NCBI GenBank assembly: GCA_963829505.1
Contig: CAWHIL010000001.1
Location: 1,922,001 to 1,986,000, forward strand
Source of the DNA: Roseiarcus sp963829505
GTDB taxonomy: Bacteria; Pseudomonadota; Alphaproteobacteria; Rhizobiales; Beijerinckiaceae
Direction of reading: 5' to 3'
Length of the DNA: 64,000 nt
Of the stretch, positions 44,438 through 54,299 are shown one piece after another. The position numbers and the translations under genes were made by a program. The first letter of the stretch is position 1. Each line of letters begins with the position of its first letter. The notes beneath the pieces are model-generated. The model had not been told where the DNA came from. It was given only the letters and a program-made list of their open reading frames with translations, and did no database searches.

Positions 44438-46132
44438 TCAGCCAGGCTCGGTACGAACCTGAACTGGCTCCTGCAGTCCCAAGACGCCCCATTGATCGGA
44501 CCAGAGCATCGGCAGGTCGGTCAGCCTCCTGACGCTGAAGCCGCGCGGCAGGCGACCTGTCATCGCGGCTTCCGCGAGTGCGGGGGAGATGAACGCAAGG
44601 GAGAGCGTCATCCGGATCGACCGCTCGCTCCTGCGCTCGCGGGCGGCGAGCGACTGGACCGTCTGGGATGGATCTAGCAGGAGTTCGTCGAGCCAGCGAT
44701 GAGCGTCTCGCAGTCCCTTATTGAAACCGTCTCGCGCCTTCCTTCGCATGGCTCGTACGGGTTGCTGCGCTTCGCAGGCGCCGTGAATGATCTCGCGACG
44801 ACGGCGCGAAGACGGTGGGGTCCACGCGAGCGTCATTGTCCGGTCGTGGCCGTCGGCGACGACCGCCTCGCCTAGCAAAATCTCGATCTGTGTCGCGCCA
44901 ACCGTGGCGCGCTCGATTGCGTCTCGGACTCCATTCCCGGTCACTGGGTCCGTTCGCGATCCGCGAGCCTCCTCGTGGTGCACGATCGTGGGGCTGTCGC
45001 CGAGGGCGCCGGTGTCGATTTGGGCGTTGTCGATCGCGCTCCGCTGGCCCGCCAAATGCGCCCCGACCGCGCGCGCAACCAAGCCTTCGATCTCTGATGC
45101 GGGAATGCGGGTGACCGATCCAGCGTCCTGTCGTCGTCCCGTCAGCGTTGCACGGGACACATAGTATCGCCAGCGCCGGACGCCTTTCGACGCATGGCTG
45201 GCGCTCATCCTGTTTCCGCGATCGTCATAAAGCTTGCCCGCGAGAAAGGAGTGGTCGTCGGGCTGAGGTGCCCGCCGCTTCGGCGTTTGGTCTTCGAGCT
45301 TGTGCTGGACGCGCTGCCAGGTCTCCAAATCGATGATCGGCAAGTGGAGGCCGTCATGGATCTGCCCTTTGTGGCGTAGGCGTCCGACATAGATCGGGTT
45401 CGACAAGATCCAGTAGAGGTGACCGCGCGAAATCGGCGCGCCGCCGGTCTGTCGGCCCGTCCCGCTGGTTCGTACCGGCGAGCGAACGTGTTCGACGTCT
45501 AGGATGGCCTTGAGGCGCACCACGCTGCCTGCCTCGAGATAGCGGCGAAAGAGGGCGCGGACGAATTCGGCCTCGGCTTCCACGATGTAGAGAGCGCGGT
45601 CTTGGACTCGGTAGCCGAGCGGGACCGCTCCGCCCATCCAGATGCCCTTTCGTTTCGAGGCGGCGACCTTGTCACGGATTCGCTCGCCGGTGATCTCGCG
45701 CTCGAACTGGGCGAAAGACAGCAGCATGTTCAGGGTCAGCCGTCCCATGCTGGTGGTGGTGTTGAAGGCCTGCGTCACCGAGATGAACGAGACCCCGTGC
45801 GTGTCGAACAGCTCGACCAGTTTGGCGAAGTCGGCGAGCGACCGGGTCAGCCGATCGACCTTATAGACGACGATGATATCGATCTTGCGGGCCCGGACAT
45901 CCTCCAGCAGCTTTTGGAGCGCCGGCCGCTCCATCGAACCACCGGAAAAGCCGCCGTCGTCGTAACGTTCGCGAACGAGCTTCCATCCCTCATGCGCTTG
46001 GCTGTTGATATAGGCTTCCGAGGCCTCGCGCTGATTGTCGAGCGAGTTGAAGTCCTGCTCCAGACCGGAGTCAGTTGAGACGCGCGTGTACACGGCGCAT
46101 CGAAGCGCGATCTTCCGGTCCTGCCGCTTCAT
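44438..46132 (-). CDS. Large serine recombinase
   Basis: 564 residues from ATG 46132. The N-terminal resolvase domain has the catalytic serine in YTRVSTDSGLEQDFNSLDNQ and the arginines in YKVDRLTRSLADF; NMLLSFAQFEREITGERIRDK is the hinge helix. The recombinase domain follows (GYRVQDRALYIVEAEAEFVR, WILSNPIYVGRLRHKG) and then a zinc-ribbon-like region without the usual cysteines. It overlaps DUF2924 by ATGA. It probably moves the island or its own segment. Expected length, so possibly active. Confidence 0.9.
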   Translation of the reverse strand: MKRQDRKIALRCAVYTRVSTDSGLEQDFNSLDNQREASEAYINSQAHEGWKLVRERYDDGGFSGGSMERPALQKLLEDVRARKIDIIVVYKVDRLTRSLADFAKLVELFDTHGVSFISVTQAFNTTTSMGRLTLNMLLSFAQFEREITGERIRDKVAASKRKGIWMGGAVPLGYRVQDRALYIVEAEAEFVRALFRRYLEAGSVVRLKAILDVEHVRSPVRTSGTGRQTGGAPISRGHLYWILSNPIYVGRLRHKGQIHDGLHLPIIDLETWQRVQHKLEDQTPKRRAPQPDDHSFLAGKLYDDRGNRMSASHASKGVRRWRYYVSRATLTGRRQDAGSVTRIPASEIEGLVARAVGAHLAGQRSAIDNAQIDTGALGDSPTIVHHEEARGSRTDPVTGNGVRDAIERATVGATQIEILLGEAVVADGHDRTMTLAWTPPSSRRRREIIHGACEAQQPVRAMRRKARDGFNKGLRDAHRWLDELLLDPSQTVQSLAARERRSERSIRMTLSLAFISPALAEAAMTGRLPRGFSVRRLTDLPMLWSDQWGVLGLQEPVQVRTEPG

Positions 46133-46845
46133 CGTCCGACCTCCTGGTTGGACCGATTGCGCCCTGGGACGCGGTCGTGACCGGAACCCCAATCCACTTG
46201 CGACGCCGTCTGATGGGTCTCGGAACCGCCGTCTGACGCGTCGGGGATTGGCGACCGGCCGGCGCCCATCGGCAGAACCTGACTTGCCGCGGCGCTTCGT
46301 TTTCTACTGGCGGCTCGGCTCGTGGCTCCCTTGAGACCGAAGAAGCGGTGGCCGTTCCAGTTCGTGCCGGTGATCGCCTTGGCGACTTGCGAAAGGCTGC
46401 GGTAGACGGCGCCATTCCAGGCGTATCCCTCATCGAGAATCATGACCCGCTCCAGACGGCCGTTCCATTCGCGCGCCAGCAGAGCGCCAGACTTGAGCCC
46501 GACGCCCTTACGCGTGATCGGCCCGCGGGTCGCAAAGGGACGGGCGTCCCCGGACTCGAGCGCCCCGTCGCTCCCCTCGCGCAGACGACGCAAGATCGCC
46601 CGATCGAGATCCCCGAACGCCGCGGCCTGGATCCGGTAGGCGAGCAAGCGCGCGAGCAGCCATCCCGGAAGATGGGCCGGCGCGATCCCGCCTAGATGGT
46701 TTCGCCACTGGAGGCGAAGCCGATCCACGTTGAGTCCGGAAAGGGCGCCGACCGAGACCTCGAGCTTTTCGTGCTCCACTGACGACCGGGCCGGCGGGAC
46801 CAATGGCTCGCCGACATCCCTCGCGATTCTGCGCTTCGCCATCAC
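46129..46845 (-). CDS. DUF2924 protein
   Basis: 238 residues. LSGLNVDRLRLQWRNHLGGI, LLARLLAYRIQAAAFGDL, and the central ERVMILDEGYAWNGAVYRSL with SLSQVAKAITGTNWNGHRFF are the DUF2924 pattern. The protein is almost always found between DUF3489 and a serine recombinase, as here, which suggests an accessory role in recombination; its biochemical activity is not known. Both ends overlap the neighbours by four bases. Confidence 0.88.
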   Translation of the reverse strand: MMAKRRIARDVGEPLVPPARSSVEHEKLEVSVGALSGLNVDRLRLQWRNHLGGIAPAHLPGWLLARLLAYRIQAAAFGDLDRAILRRLREGSDGALESGDARPFATRGPITRKGVGLKSGALLAREWNGRLERVMILDEGYAWNGAVYRSLSQVAKAITGTNWNGHRFFGLKGATSRAASRKRSAAASQVLPMGAGRSPIPDASDGGSETHQTASQVDWGSGHDRVPGRNRSNQEVGR

Positions 46846-47546
46846 GCCGCCCGACGGGATCGACGATTCGCGGGGCGCTCGGGCTGATCCGGCGGCGCGC
46901 CATTTGTCGATGGCGCTGCATTGGTCGGCTCTGCGTTGGATTCACTTCTGTCAGCGATCCGATAGACCGATCCGCGAGCCCTATCGGCCCGATCGATCCC
47001 TAAGGCGTAACCGCGCTTACGCAGCCCGGTGAGCGCGGCCCGCGTCGTGTGGGGCAACCAGCCCGTGGCGGCGACAAGCTCGGTGAGGGTCACGCCATCA
47101 CTGCGCCGCAGCAAATCGATGACCAGGGCGATCTTGGTCCCGCTGCGTGGAGACATTGGACTCAGGGTAATGCCGCTGTTTGGTTCGTGAATGGCTGCGG
47201 CCGCCTCTAAATCGGGTTCGGGCTTGGGATCGACGGAGACAGTCCGCTTGTCCTTCGGCCGCTCCGTCATTCCTTCGGAGGCCTCAGTATCGTCGACCGC
47301 GATTGCCTTGGCGCCGGCCGCGGTGAGCTTGAGCGCATAGGTGTACCCCGTCTCCTCGTCGCGCCGCCAAATTGGCGCTTCCCCCTTCGCTCTGATCTCC
47401 TTTACAAGCCCGGCTTCGACGAGTTTGGCTACGGCCCTCTGTGCCTGGCCGCGCTTTGGGGCTTGCGGCGGAACGAGGCAACGATCATCGCGCTGCGAGG
47501 CGGCGCCGAGCAGCACAAGCTGCGTGTCGTTGAACTTGATGGACAT
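46842..47546 (-). CDS. DUF3489 protein
   Basis: 234 residues. The first 90 residues look like a winged helix (LVLLGAASQRDDRCLVPP, AVAKLVEAGLVKEIRAKG), followed by a linker and the DUF3489 domain TKIALVIDLLRRSDGVTLTEL with ATGWLPHTTRAALTGLRKRGY and RGSVYRIA. Probably DNA-binding. First gene of the DUF3489-DUF2924-recombinase run; GAAGG lies upstream of the ATG. Confidence 0.88.
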   Translation of the reverse strand: MSIKFNDTQLVLLGAASQRDDRCLVPPQAPKRGQAQRAVAKLVEAGLVKEIRAKGEAPIWRRDEETGYTYALKLTAAGAKAIAVDDTEASEGMTERPKDKRTVSVDPKPEPDLEAAAAIHEPNSGITLSPMSPRSGTKIALVIDLLRRSDGVTLTELVAATGWLPHTTRAALTGLRKRGYALGIDRADRARGSVYRIADRSESNAEPTNAAPSTNGAPPDQPERPANRRSRRAA

Positions 47547-47916
47547 GTTTGAACCTTCGCGATTCGGGAGCCGGCCAATCCCGGCCCCTCACTGACGCGA
47601 GCCCCGGGTCGAAGCGATCCTCGGGGCGTAGGGTTCACGCGCTGCGCCGCAGCGCTTGCGGACGTCCACATACACGCTCTCTTTCCAGCGGAAATCCAGT
47701 TGTTTCTTGCGACGAGGTTGGATGTTTTTTGGCAAGGGAAGGACGGCCGTTGTGGATTCGAAATGATTGTCGGAGCGGCTCTCAAATGACTCACCGGTCG
47801 ATGTTCCGCGACGAAAGAAGATGACGGCGCCATGGTAAGGTTGCGCGGAAAGCTCGCATTGCAGAACGCGGCCTCGCGGGCGCTTGGGCGACGCGCCCGC
47901 GAGGCAGCGCCGTAGA
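47547..47916. other. Intergenic region within the island, nothing recognised
   Basis: 370 bases between the DUF3489 start and the integrase remnant. Lower GC than the core and no supported gene; presumably carries the promoter of the DUF3489 run. Confidence 0.45.
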
Positions 47917-48542
47917 TCAGAGTTCGACTTGTTCAGACAGCGTCAGGGCATCATCGACTTCGATCCCGAGGTAGCGGACGGTGCTCTCGATCTTCGCATG
48001 GTCGAGAAGCAACTGGACCGCTCGCAGATTGCCCGTCTTGCGGTAGATCTGCGCCGCCTTGGTGCGCCGCATCGAATGTGTGCCATAGGCGCTGCTGTCT
48101 ATCCCGGCGCCCTCGATCCAGCCATGCACGATGCGCGCATATTGGCGAGCCGTCACATGAGGCATGGACGCGACTCGAAAAGACGTACGGGCCGCGATCT
48201 ATTGGGCGCGCGCTCGATCAGTCTTGCAGCGAGGCTCGGGTCAGTTCCGTGATCTCGAACTGAACCGGATGGCCGGTCTTGTGCTGGACGATCGTCGGCC
48301 GGTCCCGAATGTGTCCGCCGGTCGCTATGTCATCGACCTGAAGGCTGACGAGATCGCACCCGAAGCTTGCTGTCGATCGCGAGGTTGAACAGCGCCAGAT
48401 TGCGTTTGCTGCGCTTGATCTGAAGCCGGACGCGGATGGCCCAGACCTCTTTCGGTCGCAGCGGACGCTTTTGGCCAACGAGACGGCCCTTGTTCCACGG
48501 CGCACGCGAATGATTGTTCTTCGAATTGATTTCGGCAGACAC
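47917..48542 (-). pseudogene. Broken tyrosine-type integrase
   Basis: Three pieces in different frames give one short integrase. The start (GTG 48542) reads NSKNNHSRAPWNKGRLVGQK and RNLALFNLAIDSKLR; after a shift near 48358 comes CDLVSLQVDDIATGGHIRDR to ASLQD and a stop; after further loss between 48218 and 48165 the end reads TARQYARIVHGWIEGAG, THSMRRTKAAQIYRK (HxxR), LLDHAKIESTVRYLGIE (catalytic Tyr). At least three indels make it non-functional. Such small integrases are typical of proteobacterial islands. Confidence 0.85.
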
Positions 48543-49345
48543 GGTCGACCTCCATGCCCAACCGCTCCCACCGCAGCGCCCTCGTTCAGAGCGCCCCGAC
48601 ATTGTATCAAGCGCTGAGCTGCAGAACCAAAGCGCCGCTCGCCCGACCAACCGACCGGTCGCCTGCTCTTGAGAGGCATCCCGCGGAGCGTCGCCTCCAG
48701 CAAGGTAAAATCTTTCGATGCGAACGTCGGCTGTCAGTCAGAAAAATGTCGAAGGCGCTACGGCAGCATTGCGCACATCTCTACCGTTCAGGCGCGGCTT
48801 CACGAACGGGTCAAATCGACCCAAACCGGACCTTGCTGACCTTCGTGGCGGAGGACCGCTCGGCTCACATAGCGGTCATTGCAGGACGCCTCGACGAACG
48901 TCTCGTGACCGGCCCTTTGCAGTCCTTTCCGTCCTCCCGGATATAACAGGAGGGAGCAGAACTGGACCTTCAAGAACGCCTCGCCGAATTTCACAGCCAT
49001 GCGTCGGCTCGCCACGCGATTCCGGGCTATTCGTCGAAGCAAAGACACCCCAGAATTTCGGTGTCCGGCGCGATGACGCGAACAATCGGGACTCCACGCA
49101 GCGCTTCGCTCGCCCGACGCGGCGAGATCTCGACGCGGTCACAGGCGCGGTGACGGAGGGCTGGAGCAACGCGGCACGCCGAGGGGCGGATCAATGTTTG
49201 AAGACCCTCAAGCAGGCGATGTACGATCGCACAGGCTCCGAACTGCTACGGGCCAGAATGTTGCCTCTCCACTGCCAATTCACCACGGAGCGTGAGGCAA
49301 ACTCAGTCGCCGTCTGTCGTTTCGCGAACGCCACGGGAGCACAGG
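48543..49345. other. Non-coding stretch before malic enzyme, nothing recognised
   Basis: About 800 bases. Open frames on both strands have no family similarity that I can see and odd codon use. Probably island debris plus the malic enzyme promoter. Confidence 0.45.
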
Positions 49346-51625
49346 ATGAGTAGCGATCTCAGGGAGGCCGCCCTCGAATACCACCGGTTGCCGTCGGCGG
49401 GGAAGATTTCGGTGACTCCGACAAAGTCGATGGTCACCCAGCGCGATCTCGCGCTTGCCTATTCCCCGGGCGTGGCCGAGGCCTGCCTGGCGATCGTCGA
49501 CGATCCCAGTCAGGCGGATGAGCTGACCACGCGCAGCAATCTCGTCGCAGTCGTCACCAATGGCACCGCCGTGCTCGGATTGGGAAACATCGGTCCGCTG
49601 GCCGGCAAGCCGGTTATGGAGGGCAAGGGTTGCCTGTTCAAGAAATTCGCCGGTATTGACGTTTTCGATATCGAGCTTGCGGAAACCGATCCGGACCAGC
49701 TGATCGAAACCATCGCGCGCCTGGAGCCAACATTTGGCGGCATCAACCTCGAAGACATCAAAGCGCCGGAGTGCTTCTACATCGAGAAGCGCCTGCGCGA
49801 ACGGATGAAAATCCCGGTCTTTCATGACGACCAGCACGGCACGGCGATCGTCGCCGCCGCGGCCCTGATCAACGGCCTGAAGCTGGTGGAGAAAAACATC
49901 TCGGACGTGAAACTCGTCTGCTCGGGCGCCGGCGCCGCAGCGATCGCCTGCATCGACCTTGCGGTTAGGCTCGGTCTCGATCCGAAAAAAGTCCTGATCG
50001 CCGACCGCGCCGGAGTGGTCTTTCCGGGGCGACCCGGACGCCTCGACGAGAACAAGGCGCGTTACGCTAACGAGACGGACGCCCGAACGCTGACCGAGGC
50101 GGTCGCCGGCGCAGATGTCTTTCTCGGCCTATCGGCGCCCGGCGTCCTCACCGGGGAGATGATCAAGGCGATGGCCAGAGATCCGTTGATCTTCGCCATG
50201 GCCAATCCCGATCCGGAAATTCGGCCCGAAGACGCCATCGCCGCCCGACCCGACGCGATCATCGGCACAGGACGGTCAGACTATCCGAACCAAATCAACA
50301 ACGTTCTCTGCTTCCCCTTCATATTCCGCGGCGCGCTCGATTGCGGCGCGACCACGATCAACGAGGAGATGAAAGTCGCCGCGGCGCACGCCATCGCCGA
50401 GCTCGCTCGAGCGGAAGTGCCGGAAGCCGTCGTGGACGCCTACAAGGGCGAGGAGCTGCGATTCGGCCGCGACTATCTCATTCCCAAGCCTTTCGATCCC
50501 CGCCTGATCACCATCGTCGCGCCGGCGGTCGCCCGGGCGGCTGCGGAAAGTCGCGTAGCGCGCCGGCCGATCATCGATCTGGACACCTACCGTCAAAAGC
50601 TCGACACGCTCGTGTACCGCTCCGGGCACGCCATGGAGCCGGTATTCGCGCGCGCCAGGCGGGCGGCAAAGACGGTCATTCTGGCCGAAGGCGAGGACGA
50701 TCGCGTGCTGCGCGCCGCACAGATCATCGTCGACGAGAGCATCGCGACGCCGCTGCTCCTCGGCCGGGCAAGCGTCATCGATCAGAAAATCAAGGCGCTC
50801 GACCTGAGGCTTGAGGCCGGTCGGGACGTTAGGATCATCGATCCGCAGGATCCGCAGGTCTATACGAAGGCCGCCGATCTCTATTACGCCGCCAAGAAGC
50901 GTGACGGCGTCTCGAGCGCGCTCGCGCTGTCGCAAATGCGCAACAACAGTTCGCTGATCGCGGCCTCGCTCCTGCAAAGCGCCGAAGGCGACGCGATGCT
51001 TTGCGGCGTGTTCGGCCGGACCTGGGATCATCTGGCTGCGATCCGCGATGTGATCGGATTGCGCCCGGGCGTCCGGACGCTCGCCGTCATGCAGATGCTG
51101 GTGCTTCCCCAGCATCAGCTCTTCATCTGCGACACGCATTGCAACGCCAATCCGAACGCCGAGCAGGTCGCCGAAATCGCCCTCCTGGCCGCCGAAGAGG
51201 TGCGCCGCTTCGGCGTGACGCCGCGGGTCGCGCTGCTGTCGCACTCGAGCTTCGGCACCTCGACCTTGCCGTCGGCGCGCAAGATGCGTCAGGCGCGCGA
51301 CCTCATCCGGCAGTCGAATCCCGATCTTGCGGTCGAGGGCGAGATGCGCGGCTCCGCAGCGCTGTCGCAGGAGATCCTCGACAACGCGATGCCGAATTCG
51401 GGTTTTGTCGGCCCGGCAAACCTGCTCGTCATGCCGAATCTGGACGCCGCCAACATTTCCTACAATCTCCTGCGCATCGCGGCGGGCAATGGCGTGACCA
51501 TCGGCGGCATCTTGCTGGGCGCCGCGAAGACCGCTCATGTCCTCACCCCCTCAGCGACTGTGCGCCGGATCGTCAACATGGCTGCTCTTGCCGCTGTGGA
51601 CGCCTCGCAGCGCACAGGGCGGTGA
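49346..51625 (+). CDS. maeB: NADP-dependent malic enzyme with phosphotransacetylase-like domain
   Basis: 759 residues, the MaeB type. Residues 1-430 are the malic enzyme: SPGVAEACLAI, GLGNIGPLAGKPVMEGK, FHDDQHGTAIV and CSGAGAAAIACIDL (cofactor loop). Residues 435-759 are a phosphotransacetylase-like domain (VILAEGEDDRVLRAAQII, SHSSFGT) that in studied homologues binds acetyl-CoA and regulates activity. It decarboxylates malate to pyruvate with NADPH. ATG 49346 was chosen over an earlier in-frame ATG because the family begins SSDLREAALEYHRLP. Confidence 0.95.
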   Translation: MSSDLREAALEYHRLPSAGKISVTPTKSMVTQRDLALAYSPGVAEACLAIVDDPSQADELTTRSNLVAVVTNGTAVLGLGNIGPLAGKPVMEGKGCLFKKFAGIDVFDIELAETDPDQLIETIARLEPTFGGINLEDIKAPECFYIEKRLRERMKIPVFHDDQHGTAIVAAAALINGLKLVEKNISDVKLVCSGAGAAAIACIDLAVRLGLDPKKVLIADRAGVVFPGRPGRLDENKARYANETDARTLTEAVAGADVFLGLSAPGVLTGEMIKAMARDPLIFAMANPDPEIRPEDAIAARPDAIIGTGRSDYPNQINNVLCFPFIFRGALDCGATTINEEMKVAAAHAIAELARAEVPEAVVDAYKGEELRFGRDYLIPKPFDPRLITIVAPAVARAAAESRVARRPIIDLDTYRQKLDTLVYRSGHAMEPVFARARRAAKTVILAEGEDDRVLRAAQIIVDESIATPLLLGRASVIDQKIKALDLRLEAGRDVRIIDPQDPQVYTKAADLYYAAKKRDGVSSALALSQMRNNSSLIAASLLQSAEGDAMLCGVFGRTWDHLAAIRDVIGLRPGVRTLAVMQMLVLPQHQLFICDTHCNANPNAEQVAEIALLAAEEVRRFGVTPRVALLSHSSFGTSTLPSARKMRQARDLIRQSNPDLAVEGEMRGSAALSQEILDNAMPNSGFVGPANLLVMPNLDAANISYNLLRIAAGNGVTIGGILLGAAKTAHVLTPSATVRRIVNMAALAAVDASQRTGR

Positions 51626-51698
51626 CCGCCGCAACTGCGCAGAGTCTTCAGATCAAAGAAATATTCCAAGAGGCTAGCCGCGATCACTCTCTGACAGT

Positions 51699-51726
51699 AA
51701 GGGGCCGGGGTTTCCTCCGGCCCCTT
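51699..51726 (+). terminator. Rho-independent-like terminator after maeB
   Basis: AAGGGGCCGG pairs with CCGGCCCCTT across an eight-base loop, 74 bases after the maeB stop. The stem is perfect; only a weak pyrimidine run follows. Confidence 0.7.
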
Positions 51727-51938
51727 CCTGCATCGTATGGGAGGGAGCGTCCGAATAGATGTCGGCGTAGCCAACCGATGTTTCCGATGGGTCTCTTCTT
51801 GTTTGGTCGCGTTCGACCCGTCGGACATCGTTCTTCCTTGCCACCCCGGCCCGGTAGGTAGTTTCCGAATCTTGCGGCCATTCGGCCGCTGGTTAGGGTC
51901 GACGATGGAAAACGCTCATTTCTGAAGGACACCCAACA

Positions 51939-52316
51939 ATGACCAACTCAATCGCTGAGAAGATCGTCAAGACCGAGGCCGGTACTGTGACAGAGACCGG
52001 CCACGTCTCAAGAGCCACCGTCGCTCTGACCGACAGCCGCAACGCTTACAAAGCGGCCGTCCAGGAGTTGACCAAGGCATATCAGGAATTGGCGGCAAAG
52101 AACGCCAACAACCTGAGCGCTGCGCTGCGGGCTTTGGCCGCAGTGAAAAGCCCAATGGAATTCATCGAATTGCAGCAGCGATTGATCAAAGAAGGGGTTG
52201 AAGCCGCTGTCAGCGAGAGCCGGCACATAACCCAATTGACCACGGCTGCGTTCAAGGCTGCCTTCGAGCCCGTGAAGAAGCAGATCGAGGCGATCCAGAA
52301 GTCCGCGCAGTCCTAG
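51939..52316 (+). CDS. Phasin family protein
   Basis: 125 residues, mostly amphipathic helix: YKAAVQELTKAYQELAAKNA, SAALRALAAVKSPMEFIELQ and TTAAFKAAFEPVKKQIEAIQ match the Phasin_2 family. Such proteins coat polyhydroxyalkanoate granules. GAAGGA sits ten bases before the ATG. No PHA synthase gene is in the window, so a role on other inclusions cannot be excluded. Confidence 0.87.
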   Translation: MTNSIAEKIVKTEAGTVTETGHVSRATVALTDSRNAYKAAVQELTKAYQELAAKNANNLSAALRALAAVKSPMEFIELQQRLIKEGVEAAVSESRHITQLTTAAFKAAFEPVKKQIEAIQKSAQS

Positions 52317-52373
52317 AATAGCGAGAGGCCCCTCCCGTCAGGGACGGAGGCCAGATCGATCTGGAGCGAGACC

Positions 52374-53001
52374 ATGACACCCGCCGCCGTCGCAGGCAGG
52401 ACTACAGCCTCCCGGCCGAAACTCTCCTTACGAACCTGGGCGACGCCCATGACCATTGGCGCCTTCGTCCTGATGGTGGGGACCGGGGTCCTCATGTTCT
52501 TTGGCTGTGGCGCGGCGGACTGACGAGCGAGGCGCACGAGTGGCTCTCCTGGCTCTTCCTGGCCGGAGTGGCAGCCCATCTCGTGCTGAACTGGCGACCG
52601 TTGATCTTCTACCTCAAGTTCTGCTGGGGGAGGATCAGCTTCGCGGCGGGTCTCGTCCTGCTCGGCATGGCCGCCTTTCCGTCCGGCATCCGGACCGGCC
52701 ATCAGCTGCACGGGCTCGTCGAGCAGGTGGTGATCGAGGCGCCCTATGGACTTTGGCGAGTCTCGCAAAGATCGCGCCCGGCGAACTGGAGAGCCGGCTT
52801 GAGGCGCGAGGCGTGACCGCGTCCCTCGAACAGTCCGTCCGCGAGATCTCGGAGCAAAACGAGCGAAGCAAGGCTGCTTTCGATCGTATTCATGAACCGC
52901 TAGCCGGGAGGGTCGTGGCCCGTCTCCTCCTCAGCCGCCAAACCAACACCGGCCTGGTTGTTTTGGATGCCAAAGCAAACGCTGAAGGTCGATATCGATG
53001 A
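52374..53001 (+). pseudogene. DUF4405 membrane protein with two frameshifts
   Basis: Frame one from ATG 52374 reads LSLRTWATPMTIGAFVLMVG to a stop at 52523. A one-base loss there moves the frame to TSEAHEWLSWLFLAGVAAHL and VLNWRPLIFYLKFCWGR. A second shift near 52750 leads to LASLAKIAPGELESRLEARG and a stop at 53001. Put together it is a complete DUF4405 protein, with paired helices and the conserved His of HEWLSW and AHLVLNW. Ribosome site GGAG precedes the ATG. Confidence 0.8.
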
Positions 53002-53382
53002 GGCTGACGCTTGAACTCATACTGCTCGGCCTGGCGACCATCCTCGGCCGGAACGCAGGGAGACCTCTCGTCAAGGCCAAGCTTGCCGACCGAGCTCGCG
53101 TCATTCAGATCCGCACCGAGACCAGCGACGTCGGCAGGTATTTCGTTTTCGGCGGAGGCGCGGTCTTTTCCCGGCGCGGTGTTGTTCCGAGTCCTGACGT
53201 CTCGCTCGTCTGGAAAAATGCGGCGGTCGCGACGCGCGCTTCGGGGCGCTTCGTCGGACGCTATCCCGGCCGCGCTCGCCGACGGATCGCTGAGCATCAT
53301 CGGCGATCCTGCGGTCGCCAATTTGTTTGCGGAAGTCGTGCGCCTGGCTCGGAGGCAAGGCCCTACCGCAGGCGCGGTAAAG
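52998..53382 (+). pseudogene. SCP2-like domain protein, frameshifted
   Basis: ATG overlaps the previous stop. The start MRLTLELILLGLATILGRNA and VIQIRTETSDVGRYFVFGGG, VVPSPDVSLVWKNAAVATRA looks like a membrane-anchored sterol-carrier (SCP2) fold; after a shift near 53235 it goes on as SSDAIPAALADGSLSIIGDP and VANLFAEVVRLARRQG. No stop separates it from the dehydrogenase remnant. Family call rests on pattern only. Confidence 0.6.
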
Positions 53383-54299
53383 CCTCCCATCTCCGTCATC
53401 GGACTCGGTCGCCTGGGCTCCGGCATCGCCGGTAGTCTGCTGAAAGCGGGCTTCCCGGTGACCGCTTACAATCGGGCTGAGGACAAGGTCCGTCGCCTTG
53501 TTGAAGCCGGGGCGACATCGGCTTCAACGCCCGCCGCAGCCGCGCGCGCCGCCAAATTTGTCGTCACGTCGTTGATGGGTGTCTGCGGTCGTCGAGTGAC
53601 CGGAGGGGCTGCTCGCGGGACTTGGGCGGGATAGCGTCCAATAGGCACCTCGACGATTTCCGCAGAGATGACCAGCCGGCTCGTCGCGTTGCACGCCGCC
53701 CACGGCAGCGACTAACTAGCGGCCCCCGTACTCGGACGGCCTGACGCCGCTGCATCGGGTGAACTGGCGACGCTGGTGTGCGGAAAGGTTTTCGAGGCGA
53801 GCCGCGGGGTTCTTCAAGGGTACACGCGTCAGGTCCAATACCTAGGAGAGCGGCACGCGGTGGCCTCCGAGGCGAAGCTCGCAATGAACTACACGGCGGT
53901 GACGATCATCGACCTGATGGGCCAAGTCTACGCGTTCGGCGAAAAGACCGGAATCCCGTTGGCTTCCTTGCATATGATGTTTCGAATGCTTTGGGCGCAG
54001 CCGGTCATGCAAGGCTACGCGACCCGAATTTGGAAGTGCGAGTTCAACGACGTGGGTTTCGACGTTCGGGGCGGACTCAAGGACGTCAACCTCATGCTCG
54101 ATGCGGCGCACAAGGCGCACGTGCGCTGGGACTTCGCGGAGTCGATCCAGCCCAAGATGACACGGGCTATCGAATGGGCCTGGATCCCAACGATTGGAGT
54201 TCTATGTACGAAGTCACGCGCGCAGATGCTGGTCTTGTCGTCAAACGAGGGGGCGTCGTTGAGAGGCGTACAGGGCTGCATTCGGCCGTAGATCTATGA
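53383..54299 (+). pseudogene. Decayed 3-hydroxyisobutyrate dehydrogenase-like gene
   Basis: The Rossmann start ISVIGLGRLGSGIAGSLLKA and AAKFVVTSLM is followed by a damaged middle (53570-53770) where SVxxGTSTISAEMTSRLVAL-like text and APVLGRPDAAASGELATLVC can be read only by changing frame. The end QVQYLGERHAVASEAKLAMN, YTAVTIIDLMGQVYAFGEK is open, and a last shift near 54170 gives GLDPNDWSSMYEVTRADAG. At least four disruptions. It is a relative of the gene at 25774. Confidence 0.82.

Larger units (their letters stand above)
44199..49345. mobile_element. Genomic island remnant next to tRNA-Val
   Basis: Between the tRNA-Val 3' end and malic enzyme lie a serine recombinase, DUF2924 and DUF3489 genes in one coupled run, and a broken tyrosine integrase, all on the minus strand. 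Remaining DNA is non-coding and of lower GC than the core genes. I could not find a second copy of the tRNA 3' end to mark the far boundary, so the right limit is only the start of the next core gene. Confidence 0.65.

Noticed and set aside
44130..44492. Coding region across the tRNA-Val gene on the minus strand
   Set aside because: It overlaps an intact tRNA and has no family features.
44150..49345. Second copy of the tRNA-Val 3' end as island boundary (attR)
   Set aside because: I searched for the T-arm/acceptor sequence up to the malic enzyme gene and found no match worth reporting.
48718..49353. A 211-residue plus-strand gene upstream of malic enzyme
   Set aside because: Composition is typical of an out-of-frame reading (Arg/Ser/Pro-rich), no ribosome site and it overlaps the malic enzyme start.
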